From an uncultured Hyphomicrobiales bacterium (lineage in GTDB: Bacteria > Pseudomonadota > Alphaproteobacteria > Rhizobiales > Beijerinckiaceae), in contig CAIUWR010000032.1 in the NCBI GenBank assembly GCA_903902915.1, positions 1 through 64,000 on the forward strand: 64,000 bases of DNA, written 5' to 3'. The notes below the pieces were generated by a model. It was not told the origin of the DNA. It worked only from the letters and a program-made list of their open reading frames with translations, and searched no databases. The position numbers and the translations under genes are program-made. This document shows positions 1 through 9,214 of this stretch, one piece after another. Within the stretch, counting starts at the first letter, position 1. Every line of letters begins with the position of its first letter.

Positions 1-278
1 AGCTGTTTGCCGAGCTTGTCGATGGCGACGGTCAGGGCGACATGGGGATCCTTGTGGCTGGCTTCCGCGCTCATCATGGGGACGCCGCCGCATTGCATGT
101 TGGCGGTGCACCGGTAGTCGATCCCTTCGCGGCCAAAGTGGACGGACCCGTTGGTGATTCTCCCGAAATATTTCGACGCAAGGTCGAAGAGCGCCGTGCG
201 CGCCCGCTCCGTCAGGGCCTCTCCGATGTCGACGTTCGAACTGCCCACCGTAATAGCCTTGTCGATGGAGATATCCAT
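1..278 (-). CDS. hpf: Ribosome hibernation promoting factor HPF/RaiA family (partial, C-terminus beyond the window)
   Basis: Reading leftward from an ATG at 276-278 gives about 92 residues starting MDISIDKAITVGSSNVD and containing ALFDLASKYFGRI and VHFGREGIDYRCTANM. This is the N-terminal beta-alpha-beta domain of the HPF/RaiA (sigma-54 modulation) family, which binds the 30S subunit and promotes 70S/100S hibernation in resting cells. The start is supported by an AAAAGGT ribosome binding site seven bases upstream. The rest of the gene lies left of position 1, so I cannot tell whether it is the long form. In many alphaproteobacteria rpoN lies just upstream of hpf; here the upstream neighbour is the divergent rlpA, so rpoN is not adjacent. 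Confidence 0.85.
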   Translation of the reverse strand, partial: MDISIDKAITVGSSNVDIGEALTERARTALFDLASKYFGRITNGSVHFGREGIDYRCTANMQCGGVPMMSAEASHKDPHVALTVAIDKLGKQ

Positions 279-542
279 GAAAGTGACCTTTTGAAGCGCC
301 CCCGATGGTGCAAACGGCTGAAGGGCCAACCGGTTGCAGCCCCGCAGTCCGCAAGGCGAAGGCAGAGCTTGCCCCAATTTGGTCACAATTCAGGAGCCAA
401 AGGGGTCGTTCCCGGCAGCTTGGCTGGTGACATTCCTGATTAAGGCTTTCGAAACCAGAAAGCTGCAAAGTGGGCGCTGCGAACGGTGATCCGTGGTAGC
501 GCTCTGGCTTGGTCGGCCAATCGCAGCCAAGGGGAAGTGCCG

Positions 543-1574
543 ATGCGCAACTGTTGGCTTTCGAGTAATGCGTATCGTCATATGGCAGAATCAGCGTTCT
601 CATTCGAATTCCAGCCAGCAGGCGCGGCTCGCCTCGCCGTCCGTGGCCTGGCTTGCGTCGCATTTGCCGGTTTTGTCGCTGGCTGTGCGCAGACGCCCCA
701 GCAAAAGGGTCATTCGAAAGAATTTTTCTCCTCCTCGATCTACGGTCGCGCCAGCGAGCGTGTCGTCGCCGAGGGTGAGCCCGTGCCGCATGGCGGCGGC
801 CAATATCTTGTCGGTCGCCCTTACACGATCGCTGGCAAGCGATATGTGCCCACATCGCAGCCCAGAGAGAGCCAGATCGGCATGGCCTCCTATTACGGCG
901 GCGCTTTTCATGGTCGCCGGACCGCCAATGGCGAAATCTATGACATGAACTCGGTCACGGCGGCGCATCCCACGTTGCCGCTGCCGAGCTATGCCCGCGT
1001 GACGAACATGCGCAACGGTCGCTCCATCATCGTGCGGGTGAATGACCGCGGCCCCTACCATTCCGGGCGCGTGATGGACGTATCGTCCAAGGTCGCCGAG
1101 GCGCTCGCCTTCAAGTCCATCGGAACAGCGCAAATCAAGGTCGAATATATCGGAAAGGCCGGTTTGCAGGGGTCCGACGACAACAAGTTGCTGGCCTCTC
1201 TGCGCACGGATGGCCGCCCGGCCGTGCTCGACGGCTCGCCTTCGCTGCCTCCCACGATGATCGCCCGGAATGTTCCGGCTCAGGCTCCGGCGCAGCCCGC
1301 CCCGCAACGCATCGCGCTTGGGGAAGAGGCGGCGGCTCCTCTTCAGGAGCCATCGCCCGTATCGCCGCTCGTGAGCGCGCCCCGAATCGCTGCGATGCCT
1401 GCGAATGTGCCGCTGCCGCCCAGTCGGCCGTTTGATCTTGGCTTGTCGGGCGGGCAGACCTCCGGCGCCTGGCCCCGGACGGCTCTCTTCGACAGCACCC
1501 CCCAGTCGCCCCTGCTGGCTCTGCGGAAGGATCCGATCGCCGAAGTTCTCATGCTCCCTCCTCGTCGCCCTTGA
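543..1574 (+). CDS. rlpA: RlpA-like septal ring lytic transglycosylase lipoprotein
   Basis: The 343-residue product has a double-psi beta-barrel RlpA domain at about residues 90-190 (GMASYYGGAFHGRRTANGE, then VNDRGPYHSGRVMDVS), with the His of TAAHPTLP and the Asp of VNDRGP expected at the active site. RlpA cleaves peptidoglycan strands lacking stem peptides and helps daughter-cell separation. A lipobox (FVAGC) puts the lipidated Cys near residue 48, so the N-terminal region is long. I chose ATG 543 because AAGGGGA precedes it; ATG 582 would give a more usual signal length but has no clear ribosome binding site. The C-terminal third is Pro/Ala-rich and lacks a recognisable SPOR domain, unlike E. 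coli RlpA. The next gene is also a peptidoglycan enzyme. Confidence 0.85.
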   Translation: MRNCWLSSNAYRHMAESAFSFEFQPAGAARLAVRGLACVAFAGFVAGCAQTPQQKGHSKEFFSSSIYGRASERVVAEGEPVPHGGGQYLVGRPYTIAGKRYVPTSQPRESQIGMASYYGGAFHGRRTANGEIYDMNSVTAAHPTLPLPSYARVTNMRNGRSIIVRVNDRGPYHSGRVMDVSSKVAEALAFKSIGTAQIKVEYIGKAGLQGSDDNKLLASLRTDGRPAVLDGSPSLPPTMIARNVPAQAPAQPAPQRIALGEEAAAPLQEPSPVSPLVSAPRIAAMPANVPLPPSRPFDLGLSGGQTSGAWPRTALFDSTPQSPLLALRKDPIAEVLMLPPRRP

Positions 1575-1672
1575 TGATACGCCTAACGCGGCGTTGATTT
1601 GACCCTCTCAAACGGGCAAATTGCATCCAGCGCCTCACGTCTGGCGGTTCGGTTGCGTTTCGGGAGTGGTTC

Positions 1673-2854
1673 GTGCGGTCATATCTGCGTCTGCTTCTGC
1701 TCATGGGGCTGTTTGGTCCGGTCCTTGGCGCGCCCGTGCGGGCGCAAGCGCCCTTTCAGACCACGGCGCCCCATGCGTTCCTCATCGACGCCGAATCCGG
1801 CTCCGTGCTGTTCGAGAAGGGCGCGGATACGCCCGCGACGCCGGCCTCCACCGCAAAAATCATGACTGCGGAACTGGTTTTCCGGGAGTTGAAGGAAGGT
1901 CGCCTCAAGCTCGACGATGAATTCACCGTCAGCGAAAACGCCTGGCGCACGGGCGGCGCGATGGCGCGCGGATCCAGCATGTTCGCTGCGCTCAACAGCC
2001 GGGTGCGGATCGAGGATTTGATTCGCGGTCTTGTGATCGTCTCGGGCAACGACGCGGCCATTGTTCTGGCGGAAGGGATCGCGGGAACGGAACAGGCCTT
2101 CGCCGAACGCATGACGAAACGCGCGGCGGAGCTTGGCTTGCCGCATCTGACCTTCCGCAACGCCTGGGGCAAGGATGATCCCGGCCAGAAGGTCACCGCC
2201 CGCGACATGACCTTGCTCGCCGCCCATATCATCAAGACCTACCCGGAATATTATCGCTACTTTGGCGAACGAGAGTTCGTCTGGAGCAAGATCAAGCAGC
2301 AGAACCGCAATCCGCTTCTGGGAATGGATCTTGGCGCCGATGGCCTGAAGACCGGCAATATCGACGAGGCCAGCGGCTATGGTCTGGTGGGCTCCGCAGT
2401 CCAGAACGACCAACGCTTGATTCTCGCCATCTATGGACTGCGCAACTCGAAGGACCGCTCCGAGGAAGCGCGCAAGATCCTGCAATGGGGTTTCCGTTCC
2501 TTCGAGACGCGAACTGTCCTGGCTGCGGGCGACAGCGTGGGGTCGGCCAGGCTTTATGGCGGCGAGCAGATGAGCGTGTCCCTCGTCACGCCGACGCCCG
2601 TGCGGGTGCTCGTGCCGCGCGGCGCAACGGAACGCCTGACCGCGAAAATCGTCTATCAGGGGCCAATCATGGCCCCGGTGAAGAATGGCGCGGAATTGGC
2701 GCATCTGATGATTTATCGCGGCTCCACGCTCGCCCTTGACGCGCCGCTGGTGGCTGGGGAGGCGGTGCCGCTTGGGCCCCTCCATCGACGCGCGTTCGAC
2801 GCCGGGCTGGAGCTCGGGCAATCCCTGTTTCGCACCTATGTGTTGAAGCAATGA
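1673..2854 (+). CDS. D-alanyl-D-alanine carboxypeptidase (PBP5/6-type, S11 family)
   Basis: The 393-residue precursor has a signal peptide (about residues 1-24, cut after VRAQA). All three serine-acylase motifs are visible: SxxK as STAK at 59-62, SGN at 124-126 and KTG at 226-228. The enzyme removes the terminal D-Ala of peptidoglycan pentapeptides in the periplasm and so limits cross-linking. A C-terminal PBP5-type domain follows from about 280. The start is GTG, preceded by CGGGAG at good spacing. The stop codon overlaps the start of tmk (ATGA), so translation is probably coupled. Exact paralogue naming (dacA, dacC or dacF) cannot be decided from sequence alone. Confidence 0.92.
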   Translation: MRSYLRLLLLMGLFGPVLGAPVRAQAPFQTTAPHAFLIDAESGSVLFEKGADTPATPASTAKIMTAELVFRELKEGRLKLDDEFTVSENAWRTGGAMARGSSMFAALNSRVRIEDLIRGLVIVSGNDAAIVLAEGIAGTEQAFAERMTKRAAELGLPHLTFRNAWGKDDPGQKVTARDMTLLAAHIIKTYPEYYRYFGEREFVWSKIKQQNRNPLLGMDLGADGLKTGNIDEASGYGLVGSAVQNDQRLILAIYGLRNSKDRSEEARKILQWGFRSFETRTVLAAGDSVGSARLYGGEQMSVSLVTPTPVRVLVPRGATERLTAKIVYQGPIMAPVKNGAELAHLMIYRGSTLALDAPLVAGEAVPLGPLHRRAFDAGLELGQSLFRTYVLKQ

Positions 2855-3528
2855 GCGCTTCGCGTGCGGCCGGTCGCGGCAGGTTCATCACGCTGGAAGG
2901 CGGGGAGGGGGCTGGCAAATCCACCCAGGCCCATCTGCTGGCCGAACATATCCGCAGCCTCGGCCACGAATGCGTCGTGACGCGCGAGCCCGGCGGCTCC
3001 TCGGTGGCGGAGGCCCTGCGCGAGGCGATCCTGTCCGGCGTGGCGGCGCCTCTTGGCCCTTCGGCCGAGACGGTGCTTTTTGCTGCGGCGCGTATTGACC
3101 ATGTGGCGCAGACGATCCTGCCAGCTTTGGCGCGCGGCGCTTTCGTCGTCTGCGACCGCTTCACGGATTCGACCCGCGTCTACCAGGGCGCGCTGGGCAA
3201 GGTGGACCCGGCTTTGATCCGAACGCTGGAAGACATCGCCGCAGGCCAGTGCCGCCCGGACCTGACCCTGATCCTTGATCTGCCCGCCAAGACCGGCCTC
3301 GCCCGCGCGGCCGCAAGGCGTGCGCAACAGGCGGCTGATCGGTTCGAGGCGGAGGGTCTGGCCTTTCATGAGGGGCTGCGGACCGCTTTTCTGGACATCG
3401 CGGCAAGCGAGCCTGGGCGTTGCAAGGTGGTGGACGCCGCCAAGGGACCGGACGAGGTGGCGCGGGCGATCCTCAGCGCCGTCGAGGCCCGCCTTGGGCC
3501 GCTAGCCGCCAAGGCCGACGCCTCATGA
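2851..3528 (+). CDS. tmk: Thymidylate kinase
   Basis: The 225-residue protein opens with the P-loop EGGEGAGKST (residues 16-25), followed by the DR(F/Y) motif in CDRFTDSTRVYQG and a LID region rich in Arg (ARAAARRAQQAADRFEAEG). It phosphorylates dTMP to dTDP for DNA synthesis. The ATG overlaps the carboxypeptidase stop by four bases and its own TGA overlaps the holB start by four bases. The tmk-holB pairing is very widely conserved. Length is slightly above the usual 205-215 because of a short polar N-terminal extension. Confidence 0.96.
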   Translation: MSASRAAGRGRFITLEGGEGAGKSTQAHLLAEHIRSLGHECVVTREPGGSSVAEALREAILSGVAAPLGPSAETVLFAAARIDHVAQTILPALARGAFVVCDRFTDSTRVYQGALGKVDPALIRTLEDIAAGQCRPDLTLILDLPAKTGLARAAARRAQQAADRFEAEGLAFHEGLRTAFLDIAASEPGRCKVVDAAKGPDEVARAILSAVEARLGPLAAKADAS

Positions 3529-4610
3529 AAAAGCGCAGCGCCGACGAAGCCGTCCCCGAGAGCGATTGCGTCGAGGATGCGCCCCATCCCCGCCATAACC
3601 ATCTTCTCATCGGCCATGACGTCGCCGAGCGGCAATTGCTCGAAGCCTATCGTTCGGGGCGGCTGCCGCAGGCCTGGATCATCGGCGGGCTGGAGGGCAT
3701 CGGCAAGGCGACCTTGGCGTGGCGAATGGCCCGCTTTCTCTTCGCCAACCCGCTGCATGACAGCGCGGCGGTGGCGCGGGCGCATGACCTTTCGGTCTCG
3801 CCCGATCATCCCGCCGCCCATCGCATCGATTCCATGTCGCTGGGCGACCTTTCCTTGCTGCGGCGGGAATGGAACGAGAAGACCAAGAAGCATTTCACTG
3901 AAATCCGCATGGACGACGTGCGCCATGCCCTGGAAATGTTCCACCACGCGGCGGGCGAGGGCGGCTGGCGCATCTGCATCGTGGATTGCGCCGAGGATCT
4001 CAACCGCTCGGGCGCCAACGCCTTGCTGAAAGTTATGGAAGAGCCGCCGCCGCGCTCGCTCTTCCTCATCGTTTCCCATCGCCCCGCCCGCATTCTGCCC
4101 ACCATCCGCTCCCGCTCGCGAATGCTGCAACTAGAACCCCTGAGCGCCGATCAGGTCAGCCAAGTGGTGAGGACGCTCGGCGAGCCATGGTCGAGCCTGG
4201 GGCCGGACATCGACGCGGCCGCGCAACGGGCGGGCGGCTCGGTGCGCCAGGCCCTGCGTTATCTCGACAAGGACAGGTTCGAGCTGGCCGAATCCGTCGA
4301 GGGGCTGCTGTCGCATTTGCCCAAGGTGGATTGGCACGGCGTGCACCGACTGGGCGACCGGATCGCAGGCTCTGCGGCGGTGGACGATTTCGACTCGGTC
4401 ATCGGCGCCCTGTTCGATTGGCTGGACGCGCAGGTTCATCTGGGCGCTCAGGCGGGCGAGGCGCCGGGTCGCCTTGCGCCCTATGCCGAGGTATGGGAGA
4501 AAGTGGCTGACGCGGTCCGCGAGGCCGAGGCGCTGAACCTCGACAAACGCCCGCTCGTTCTGTCGATTTTCGCCGATCTCGCAGCCGCCGTGCGCGCCGC
4601 CCGGTCCTGA
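3525..4610 (+). CDS. holB: DNA polymerase III subunit delta prime
   Basis: The 361-residue protein carries the clamp-loader AAA+ fold: a P-loop-like [10 protein letters not shown] at about 54-63, and [21 protein letters not shown], the signature of delta-prime/gamma. It is part of the clamp loader that places the beta clamp on DNA. I chose ATG 3525 because it overlaps the tmk stop in the usual ATGA arrangement and leaves a normal length; an open frame runs 35 codons further upstream inside tmk but has no support. Downstream metG follows after about 70 bases. Confidence 0.93.
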   Translation: MKKRSADEAVPESDCVEDAPHPRHNHLLIGHDVAERQLLEAYRSGRLPQAWIIGGLEGIGKATLAWRMARFLFANPLHDSAAVARAHDLSVSPDHPAAHRIDSMSLGDLSLLRREWNEKTKKHFTEIRMDDVRHALEMFHHAAGEGGWRICIVDCAEDLNRSGANALLKVMEEPPPRSLFLIVSHRPARILPTIRSRSRMLQLEPLSADQVSQVVRTLGEPWSSLGPDIDAAAQRAGGSVRQALRYLDKDRFELAESVEGLLSHLPKVDWHGVHRLGDRIAGSAAVDDFDSVIGALFDWLDAQVHLGAQAGEAPGRLAPYAEVWEKVADAVREAEALNLDKRPLVLSIFADLAAAVRAARS

Positions 4611-4680
4611 ATTGAGCCAACCGGCCAGGCGCCAGCAAAGCGCAGTCAGCCGCGTTCATCGCTCCGTAATTGGGAATTCC

Positions 4681-6249
4681 ATGGCCAGCAGCCGTTTCTA
4701 CATCACCACCGCCATCCCCTACGCCAATGGCGCGCCCCATATCGGCCATGCCTATGAGCGCATCGCCACCGACGCCATCCAGCGCTTCATGCGGCTCGAC
4801 GGGCGCGAGGTGCTTTTCGTCACTGGCATGGACGAACATGGACAGAAGATGCAGCAGACGGCGGCGCGCGACGGCCTCACGCCGCAGCAGCTCGCCGACC
4901 GCACCGCCGCCCAGTTCGAGCGCATGGGCGATGTGCTGAACGCCCGCGCCGACGATATCGTGCGCACCACGCAAGCCCGCCACCATGCCGCCAGCCAGGA
5001 GATGTGGCGCCGCATGGAGGCCAACGGCGATATCTTCCTGTCGAAATATCCCGGCTGGTATTCGGTGCGCGACGAGGCCTTCTTCGATGAAGACGAACTG
5101 ACCAAGGACGCCAGCGGCAAGCGCTACGCCCCCACCGGCGCGCCTGTGGAGTGGGTGGAGGAGGAGAGCTATTATTTCCGCCTTTCCGCCTGGCAGGACC
5201 GGCTTCTGGCCTATTATCGCGACCACGCCGACTTCATCGTTCCCGACAAATACCGCAACGAGATCGTCGCCTTCGTGGAGCGCGGCCTGACGGATCTGTC
5301 GATCAGCCGCTCCACCTTCAACTGGGGCGTTCCCGTGCCGGGCGACGACCGCCATGTGATGTATGTGTGGGTGGACGCCCTCACCAACTACATCACAGCG
5401 ACCGGCTTTCCAGACGAGAGCGCCGAGCGCGCGCCTTTCTGGCCCGCCGACGCCCATGTGATTGGCAAGGACATCACCCGCTTCCACGCGATCTTCTGGC
5501 CCGCCTTCCTCATGTCGGCTGGCCTGCCCGTGCCCAAGCAGATCGTGGTGCATGGCTTCCTGTTCAATCGCGGGGAGAAGATGTCGAAGTCGGTCGGCAA
5601 TGTCATCGACCCCTTCACCCTGGCCGAGCATTATGGCGTGGACCAGATGCGCTATTTCTTCCTGCGCGAGGTGCCCTTCGGTCAGGACGGCAACTATTCG
5701 CACGAGGCCATCGTGCAGCGCGTCAATGCCGATCTCGCCAATGACCTTGGCAATCTGGCGCAGCGCTCGCTGTCGATGATCGCCAAGAACTGCGGCGGCG
5801 TCATCCCCACGCCCGGCGATTTCACACCCGCCGACAAGGCCCTGCTGGCCGAGGTGGACGCTCTGCCCGCCAAGGCCCGCGCCTCGATGAAGGACTTCGC
5901 GCTACATACGATGCTGGCCGATGTCTGGCATGTGGTGGCCGAGGCCAACCGCTATTTCGCCTCGCAGGAGCCCTGGCGCCTCACTAAGAGCGATCCGGCC
6001 CGCCGCGACACCGTGCTCTATGTGACCGCCGAGACCCTGCGCAATATCGCGATCATGGCCCAGCCTGTGGTTCCCACGGCTGCGGGCAAGCTGCTCGACC
6101 TTCTGGGCGTGGCCGAAGATGCGCGGTTCTTCGCCCATGTGGGCGCGGCGCATCGGCTGCCCGCTGGCGCGACCTTGCCTGCGCCCGCGCCCATTTTCCC
6201 GCGCTATGTGGAAGCAGAGGAGGGGGCTGCGATCGCCCCCAAGCCCTGA
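4681..6249 (+). CDS. metG: Methionyl-tRNA synthetase
   Basis: The 522-residue class I synthetase has the HIGH motif as HIGH at 20-23 and KMSKS at about 300-304. It charges tRNA-Met. There is no CxxC zinc knuckle pair in the connective peptide (GMDEHGQKM type) and no C-terminal EMAP/Trbp111-like tRNA-binding domain, so it is the short, zinc-less MetG form common in alphaproteobacteria. ATG 4681 was chosen because the family begins directly with the beta-strand [13 protein letters not shown]; an upstream TTG at 4612 is possible but adds 23 unconserved residues. The TGA overlaps the next ATG by one base. Confidence 0.96.
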   Translation: MASSRFYITTAIPYANGAPHIGHAYERIATDAIQRFMRLDGREVLFVTGMDEHGQKMQQTAARDGLTPQQLADRTAAQFERMGDVLNARADDIVRTTQARHHAASQEMWRRMEANGDIFLSKYPGWYSVRDEAFFDEDELTKDASGKRYAPTGAPVEWVEEESYYFRLSAWQDRLLAYYRDHADFIVPDKYRNEIVAFVERGLTDLSISRSTFNWGVPVPGDDRHVMYVWVDALTNYITATGFPDESAERAPFWPADAHVIGKDITRFHAIFWPAFLMSAGLPVPKQIVVHGFLFNRGEKMSKSVGNVIDPFTLAEHYGVDQMRYFFLREVPFGQDGNYSHEAIVQRVNADLANDLGNLAQRSLSMIAKNCGGVIPTPGDFTPADKALLAEVDALPAKARASMKDFALHTMLADVWHVVAEANRYFASQEPWRLTKSDPARRDTVLYVTAETLRNIAIMAQPVVPTAAGKLLDLLGVAEDARFFAHVGAAHRLPAGATLPAPAPIFPRYVEAEEGAAIAPKP

Positions 6250-7034
6250 TGCTGATTGATTCGCACTGCCACCTCGACTTCCCCGAATTTTCGGCGGAAC
6301 TGCCCGCCGTCATCGCGCGCGCCCATGCGGCGGGCGTGGGACGGATGATCACCATCTCCACCCGCGTATCGAAATACGACGTTTACCGGGCCATAGCCGA
6401 GGCCAACGAGGCCGTCTGGTTCAGCGTGGGCACCCATCCGCATCAGGCGCATGAGGAGCCGGACGTCACCGTCGAGCAACTGGTGGCGCTGGCGGGCCAT
6501 CCGCGCTGCGTGGCGATTGGCGAGGCCGGGCTCGACTATCACTACGACAAGAGCCCGCGCGATGTGGCGGAGATCGTCTTCCGCCGCCATATCGAGGCGG
6601 CGCGCCAGACCGGCATGCCGCTGGTGATCCATTCGCGCGACGCAGACGACGACATGGCGCGGATCCTGCGGGAGGAAATGGGGAAGGGGGCTTTCACGGC
6701 CCTGCTCCATTGCTTCACCTCCAGCCGCGAATTGGCCATGACCGGGCTTGAGCTGGGGCTCTATGTGTCCTTCTCGGGCGTCCTGACCTTCAAGAATTCG
6801 CAGGAGCTGCGCGACCTCGTGCGCGACGTGCCGCTGGACCGTTTGCTGGTGGAGACCGACGCGCCGTTTCTGGCGCCCGTGCCGCATCGCGGCAAGCGCA
6901 ACGAACCGTCCTTCGTGGCCGAAACCGCGCGGGTGCTGGCGCAGGCCAAGGGCGTCAGCTTTTCGGAAGTCGCTGAAAAGACGACGGCGAATGTGTTGAG
7001 AATTTTCACTAAATTGCCTCCGGTCGCAGCATGA
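6249..7034 (+). CDS. TatD family metal-dependent hydrolase (YcfH-like DNase)
   Basis: The 261-residue protein begins [14 protein letters not shown], the HxH metal site of the TatD TIM barrel. GEAGLDYHYD, VIHSRDADDD, LLHCFTSS and ETDAPFLAPVPHRGKRNEPS supply the remaining Glu, His and Asp ligands. Members are Mg-dependent 3'-5' DNases or related hydrolases acting in the cytoplasm; the exact substrate is not known from sequence. It starts on the metG stop (TGATG) and ends overlapping the next gene, so it lies in the tmk-holB-metG operon, an arrangement seen in many proteobacteria. Confidence 0.92.
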   Translation: MLIDSHCHLDFPEFSAELPAVIARAHAAGVGRMITISTRVSKYDVYRAIAEANEAVWFSVGTHPHQAHEEPDVTVEQLVALAGHPRCVAIGEAGLDYHYDKSPRDVAEIVFRRHIEAARQTGMPLVIHSRDADDDMARILREEMGKGAFTALLHCFTSSRELAMTGLELGLYVSFSGVLTFKNSQELRDLVRDVPLDRLLVETDAPFLAPVPHRGKRNEPSFVAETARVLAQAKGVSFSEVAEKTTANVLRIFTKLPPVAA

Positions 7035-7825
7035 GCCTATCTGTCACCATCCTTGGCTGCGGATCTTCGGGCGGCGTGCCGCGCGTCGCTCAGGGCTGGG
7101 GCGTGTGTGATCCCGCCAACCCGCTCAACCGCCGCCGCCGCTGTTCAATACTCGTGGAACAGATGGGGCCAGAGGGCGTGACCCGGGTGCTGGTGGACAC
7201 ATCTCCAGACTTGCGCGAGCAGTTGATCGCGGCTGACGTCGAGCACCTCGACGCAATCCTGATGACCCATCCGCACGCCGATCACACGCACGGCATCGAC
7301 GATGTGCGGCCACTCGTCCTGCATCAGCGGCGAATGCTCGACATCCATATGGACGAACAGACGTCGGAGTCGCTGCGGCGCGCCTTCGGCTATATTTTCG
7401 AGACGCCGGAGGGCAGCCAGTATCCGCCTTTGCTGCGCGAGCGGCGGCTCCATGCGGGCAAGGCCTGCCGCATCGAGGGCGCGGGCGGCGTGCTGGAGGC
7501 CATGCCTTTGCGGTTGGACCACGGCGAGATCGAGTCTCTGGGATTCCGCTTCGGAAATGTGGCCTATACGCCTGACGTAAAGTCGATTTTCCCCGAGACC
7601 TACCGGCATCTGGAAGACCTCGACCTCTGGATCATCGACGCGCTGCGCTACACCAGCCACCCGACCCATTTCTCGGTCGCCGAGGCGCTGGACATGATCA
7701 AGCTGTTCCGGCCAAAGCGCGCGATCTTGACGAATCTGGCGACCGAGATTGATTTTGAAACTGTGAGAGCCGAGCTTCCGCCGCATGTCGAGCCGGCACA
7801 TGACATGATGCGGATCGTTCTCTGA
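7031..7825 (+). CDS. MBL-fold metallo-hydrolase (PhnP-like)
   Basis: The 264-residue protein has the metallo-beta-lactamase signature THPHADH at about 79-85, with downstream His and Asp ligands in MPLRLDHGEIESLGFRFGN and IIDALRYTSHPTHFS. The opening TILGCGSSGGVPR is typical of the PhnP/RNase Z-like phosphodiesterase branch. It probably cleaves cyclic or diester phosphates, but the natural substrate is unknown. The ATG overlaps the TatD-like stop by four bases and it is the last gene of the operon. No obvious T-tailed terminator follows. Confidence 0.88.
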   Translation: MSLSVTILGCGSSGGVPRVAQGWGVCDPANPLNRRRRCSILVEQMGPEGVTRVLVDTSPDLREQLIAADVEHLDAILMTHPHADHTHGIDDVRPLVLHQRRMLDIHMDEQTSESLRRAFGYIFETPEGSQYPPLLRERRLHAGKACRIEGAGGVLEAMPLRLDHGEIESLGFRFGNVAYTPDVKSIFPETYRHLEDLDLWIIDALRYTSHPTHFSVAEALDMIKLFRPKRAILTNLATEIDFETVRAELPPHVEPAHDMMRIVL

Positions 7826-7837
7826 GCGCTGGCAATT

Positions 7838-7913
7838 GGTGGCAGTATTTTAGGTTCCATAATATTGATTATGCGAATTATGGGTCCATTCAACCTATCA
7901 ATGATCCGCCACC
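7838..7913. repeat. Nested inverted repeat after the MBL hydrolase gene
   Basis: Three sets of arms are arranged symmetrically: GGTGGC 7838-7843 with GCCACC 7908-7913, AGGTT 7852-7856 with AACCT 7892-7896, and CCATAAT 7857-7863 with ATTATGG 7877-7883. Together they make a long imperfect hairpin with an eight-base bulge. There is no T-run, so a simple intrinsic terminator is unlikely. It could be a small RNA, a degenerate mobile palindrome or an mRNA-stabilising end. Confidence 0.5.
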
Positions 7914-8340
7914 CCATTGTCCTCTCATCATATTCGCAGTGAGCGATCAGACTCAGGTCGCCGCCTGTCTCCGTTCACATTGTCGTGATCACCTTGCCGG
8001 ATCCACGCCTTGACCGGCGTTGATCGAATTGTCGACAACCAGACCGATCATCCAAGCTCCGCTTCTGTGCTGAAAAAGGTCTTGGCGCAGGCTCTGGCGA
8101 ATATGGTTTTTTTCGCATTTGGACGCACGCGATGACATTCACGCCGCATGGACCCGCCCCCGGCGGCCCATTTTCTTCTATTTTTGACCTTCAGGCGAAG
8201 GATAGAAGTAGCCAGGAACGTTGCTTTGCTGCTACATTACTGCGAGGAGCGCACACAAACTGACGGCAGACCCTAATTGCGGCCTTCGCTGGCACGATAT
8301 CAGGACTGGGCTACGGACTGCGGTGCTGCTCCGGCCAGGG

Positions 8341-8366
8341 ACGTTTGTATCAGGATGAGCAAACGT
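8341..8366 (+). promoter_or_regulatory. Leader hairpin upstream of the cold-shock gene
   Basis: ACGTTTG (8341-8347) and CAAACGT (8360-8366) form a perfect 7-bp stem around a 12-base loop, ending 38 bases before the chosen ATG. Cold-shock mRNAs often carry structured leaders; whether this one is regulatory is inference. Confidence 0.45.
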
Positions 8367-8404
8367 TGGGCGGAGCGAAGAATGGTCGGCGGAGACTTGG
8401 TGGC

Positions 8405-9124
8405 ATGAGCAAGGGTAAGGATTTCCGGCCTCGTAAGCGGGGCTTTGACGATGATGATGGCCCGTCGGGCTATGAGCCCCGCAACAGGGTCGTCCGACAG
8501 CCCTTCGGCGGCGGTTTTGACGCCCCCGTTGGTGGCATGCCGATTTCTCCCATAGCTGCCGGCCCGACCCCCGGATCAATCGACGCGACTGTGAAATGGT
8601 TCAAGGGCGACAAGGGCTTCGGCTTTGTCGAACTGGCCAATGGCACTGGCGACGCGTTTCTTCATATCGGCGCGCTGCAATCGGCCGGTTATGAGTCCGT
8701 TCCTCCCGGCGCCAAGATGAAGGTGCTTGTCACGCAGGGCATGAAGGGCGCTCAGGTGTCCCGGGTGCTCGAGGTTGACACATCGACGGCCGTTGAACCC
8801 CGTCCCCGTTTCGAAGGCGGCGGCATGGGCGGCGGCGGTGGCTTTGGCGACCGTGCAGGCGGTGGCGGCATGGGTGGCGCTCGTGCGCCCCGTCGCGCTC
8901 CCGATCCGGCCTCGGCAGTTGAAGTCAGCGGCAAGGTCAAATGGTTCGACGAGACCAAGGGCTTCGGCTTCGTGGCGAGCGATGACGGCGGCAAGGATGT
9001 GTTCATCCACATCTCCGTCCTGCGTCCCGCTGGCATCGCGTCTCTGGTCGAAAGCCAGGCGGTGCAAATGCGCGTCGTCGACACGCCGAAGGGCCGCGAA
9101 GCGGTTTCCATCGCGCTCGGCTGA
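8405..9124 (+). CDS. Double cold-shock-domain RNA-binding protein
   Basis: The 239-residue protein contains two cold-shock domains, at about 58-125 and 173-239. Each has RNP1 (KGFGFV) and RNP2 (DAFLHI or DVFIHI). They are joined by a Gly-rich linker (about 137-160) and preceded by a charged tail with RPRKRGFDDDD. Such CSPs bind single-stranded RNA or DNA and act as RNA chaperones. Two-domain CspA-like proteins are typical of Rhizobiales. ATG 8405 was chosen because the conserved MSKGKDFRPRKR begins there; an in-frame start at 8345 would fall inside the leader hairpin. It is a monocistronic unit with its own terminator. Confidence 0.9.
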   Translation: MSKGKDFRPRKRGFDDDDGPSGYEPRNRVVRQPFGGGFDAPVGGMPISPIAAGPTPGSIDATVKWFKGDKGFGFVELANGTGDAFLHIGALQSAGYESVPPGAKMKVLVTQGMKGAQVSRVLEVDTSTAVEPRPRFEGGGMGGGGGFGDRAGGGGMGGARAPRRAPDPASAVEVSGKVKWFDETKGFGFVASDDGGKDVFIHISVLRPAGIASLVESQAVQMRVVDTPKGREAVSIALG

Positions 9125-9147
9125 TTCCGGTTGCATCACGTTTCAGA

Positions 9148-9174
9148 GGCGGCGAATCTTTCGCCGCCTTTTTT
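9148..9174 (+). terminator. Intrinsic terminator of the cold-shock gene
   Basis: A perfect 9-bp stem (GGCGGCGAA at 9148-9156, TTCGCCGCC at 9160-9168) with loop TCT is followed by six T residues. It lies 24 bases after the stop codon. Confidence 0.93.
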
Positions 9175-9214
9175 GTTGCCTCGACGCCCTCACCACACCC
9201 AAGACGAGTCCGCC

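Larger units (their letters stand above)
7826..8404. other. Long non-coding interval upstream of the cold-shock gene (579 bases)
   Basis: No convincing coding frame, tRNA or known RNA was found here on either strand. The left end holds a nested inverted repeat (7838-7913). The right end holds a perfect 7-bp hairpin (8341-8366) shortly before the cold-shock gene. The base composition is visibly lower in GC in 7850-7900 and 8100-8230 than in the flanking genes. The interval is probably the 3' end of the metG operon plus a long 5' leader, as is common for cold-shock genes. Confidence 0.6.

Noticed and set aside
8216-8250. EcfG general-stress promoter (GGAAC near 8216) for the cold-shock gene
   Set aside because: The matching GTT -10 element is missing at the required 16-17 base spacing.
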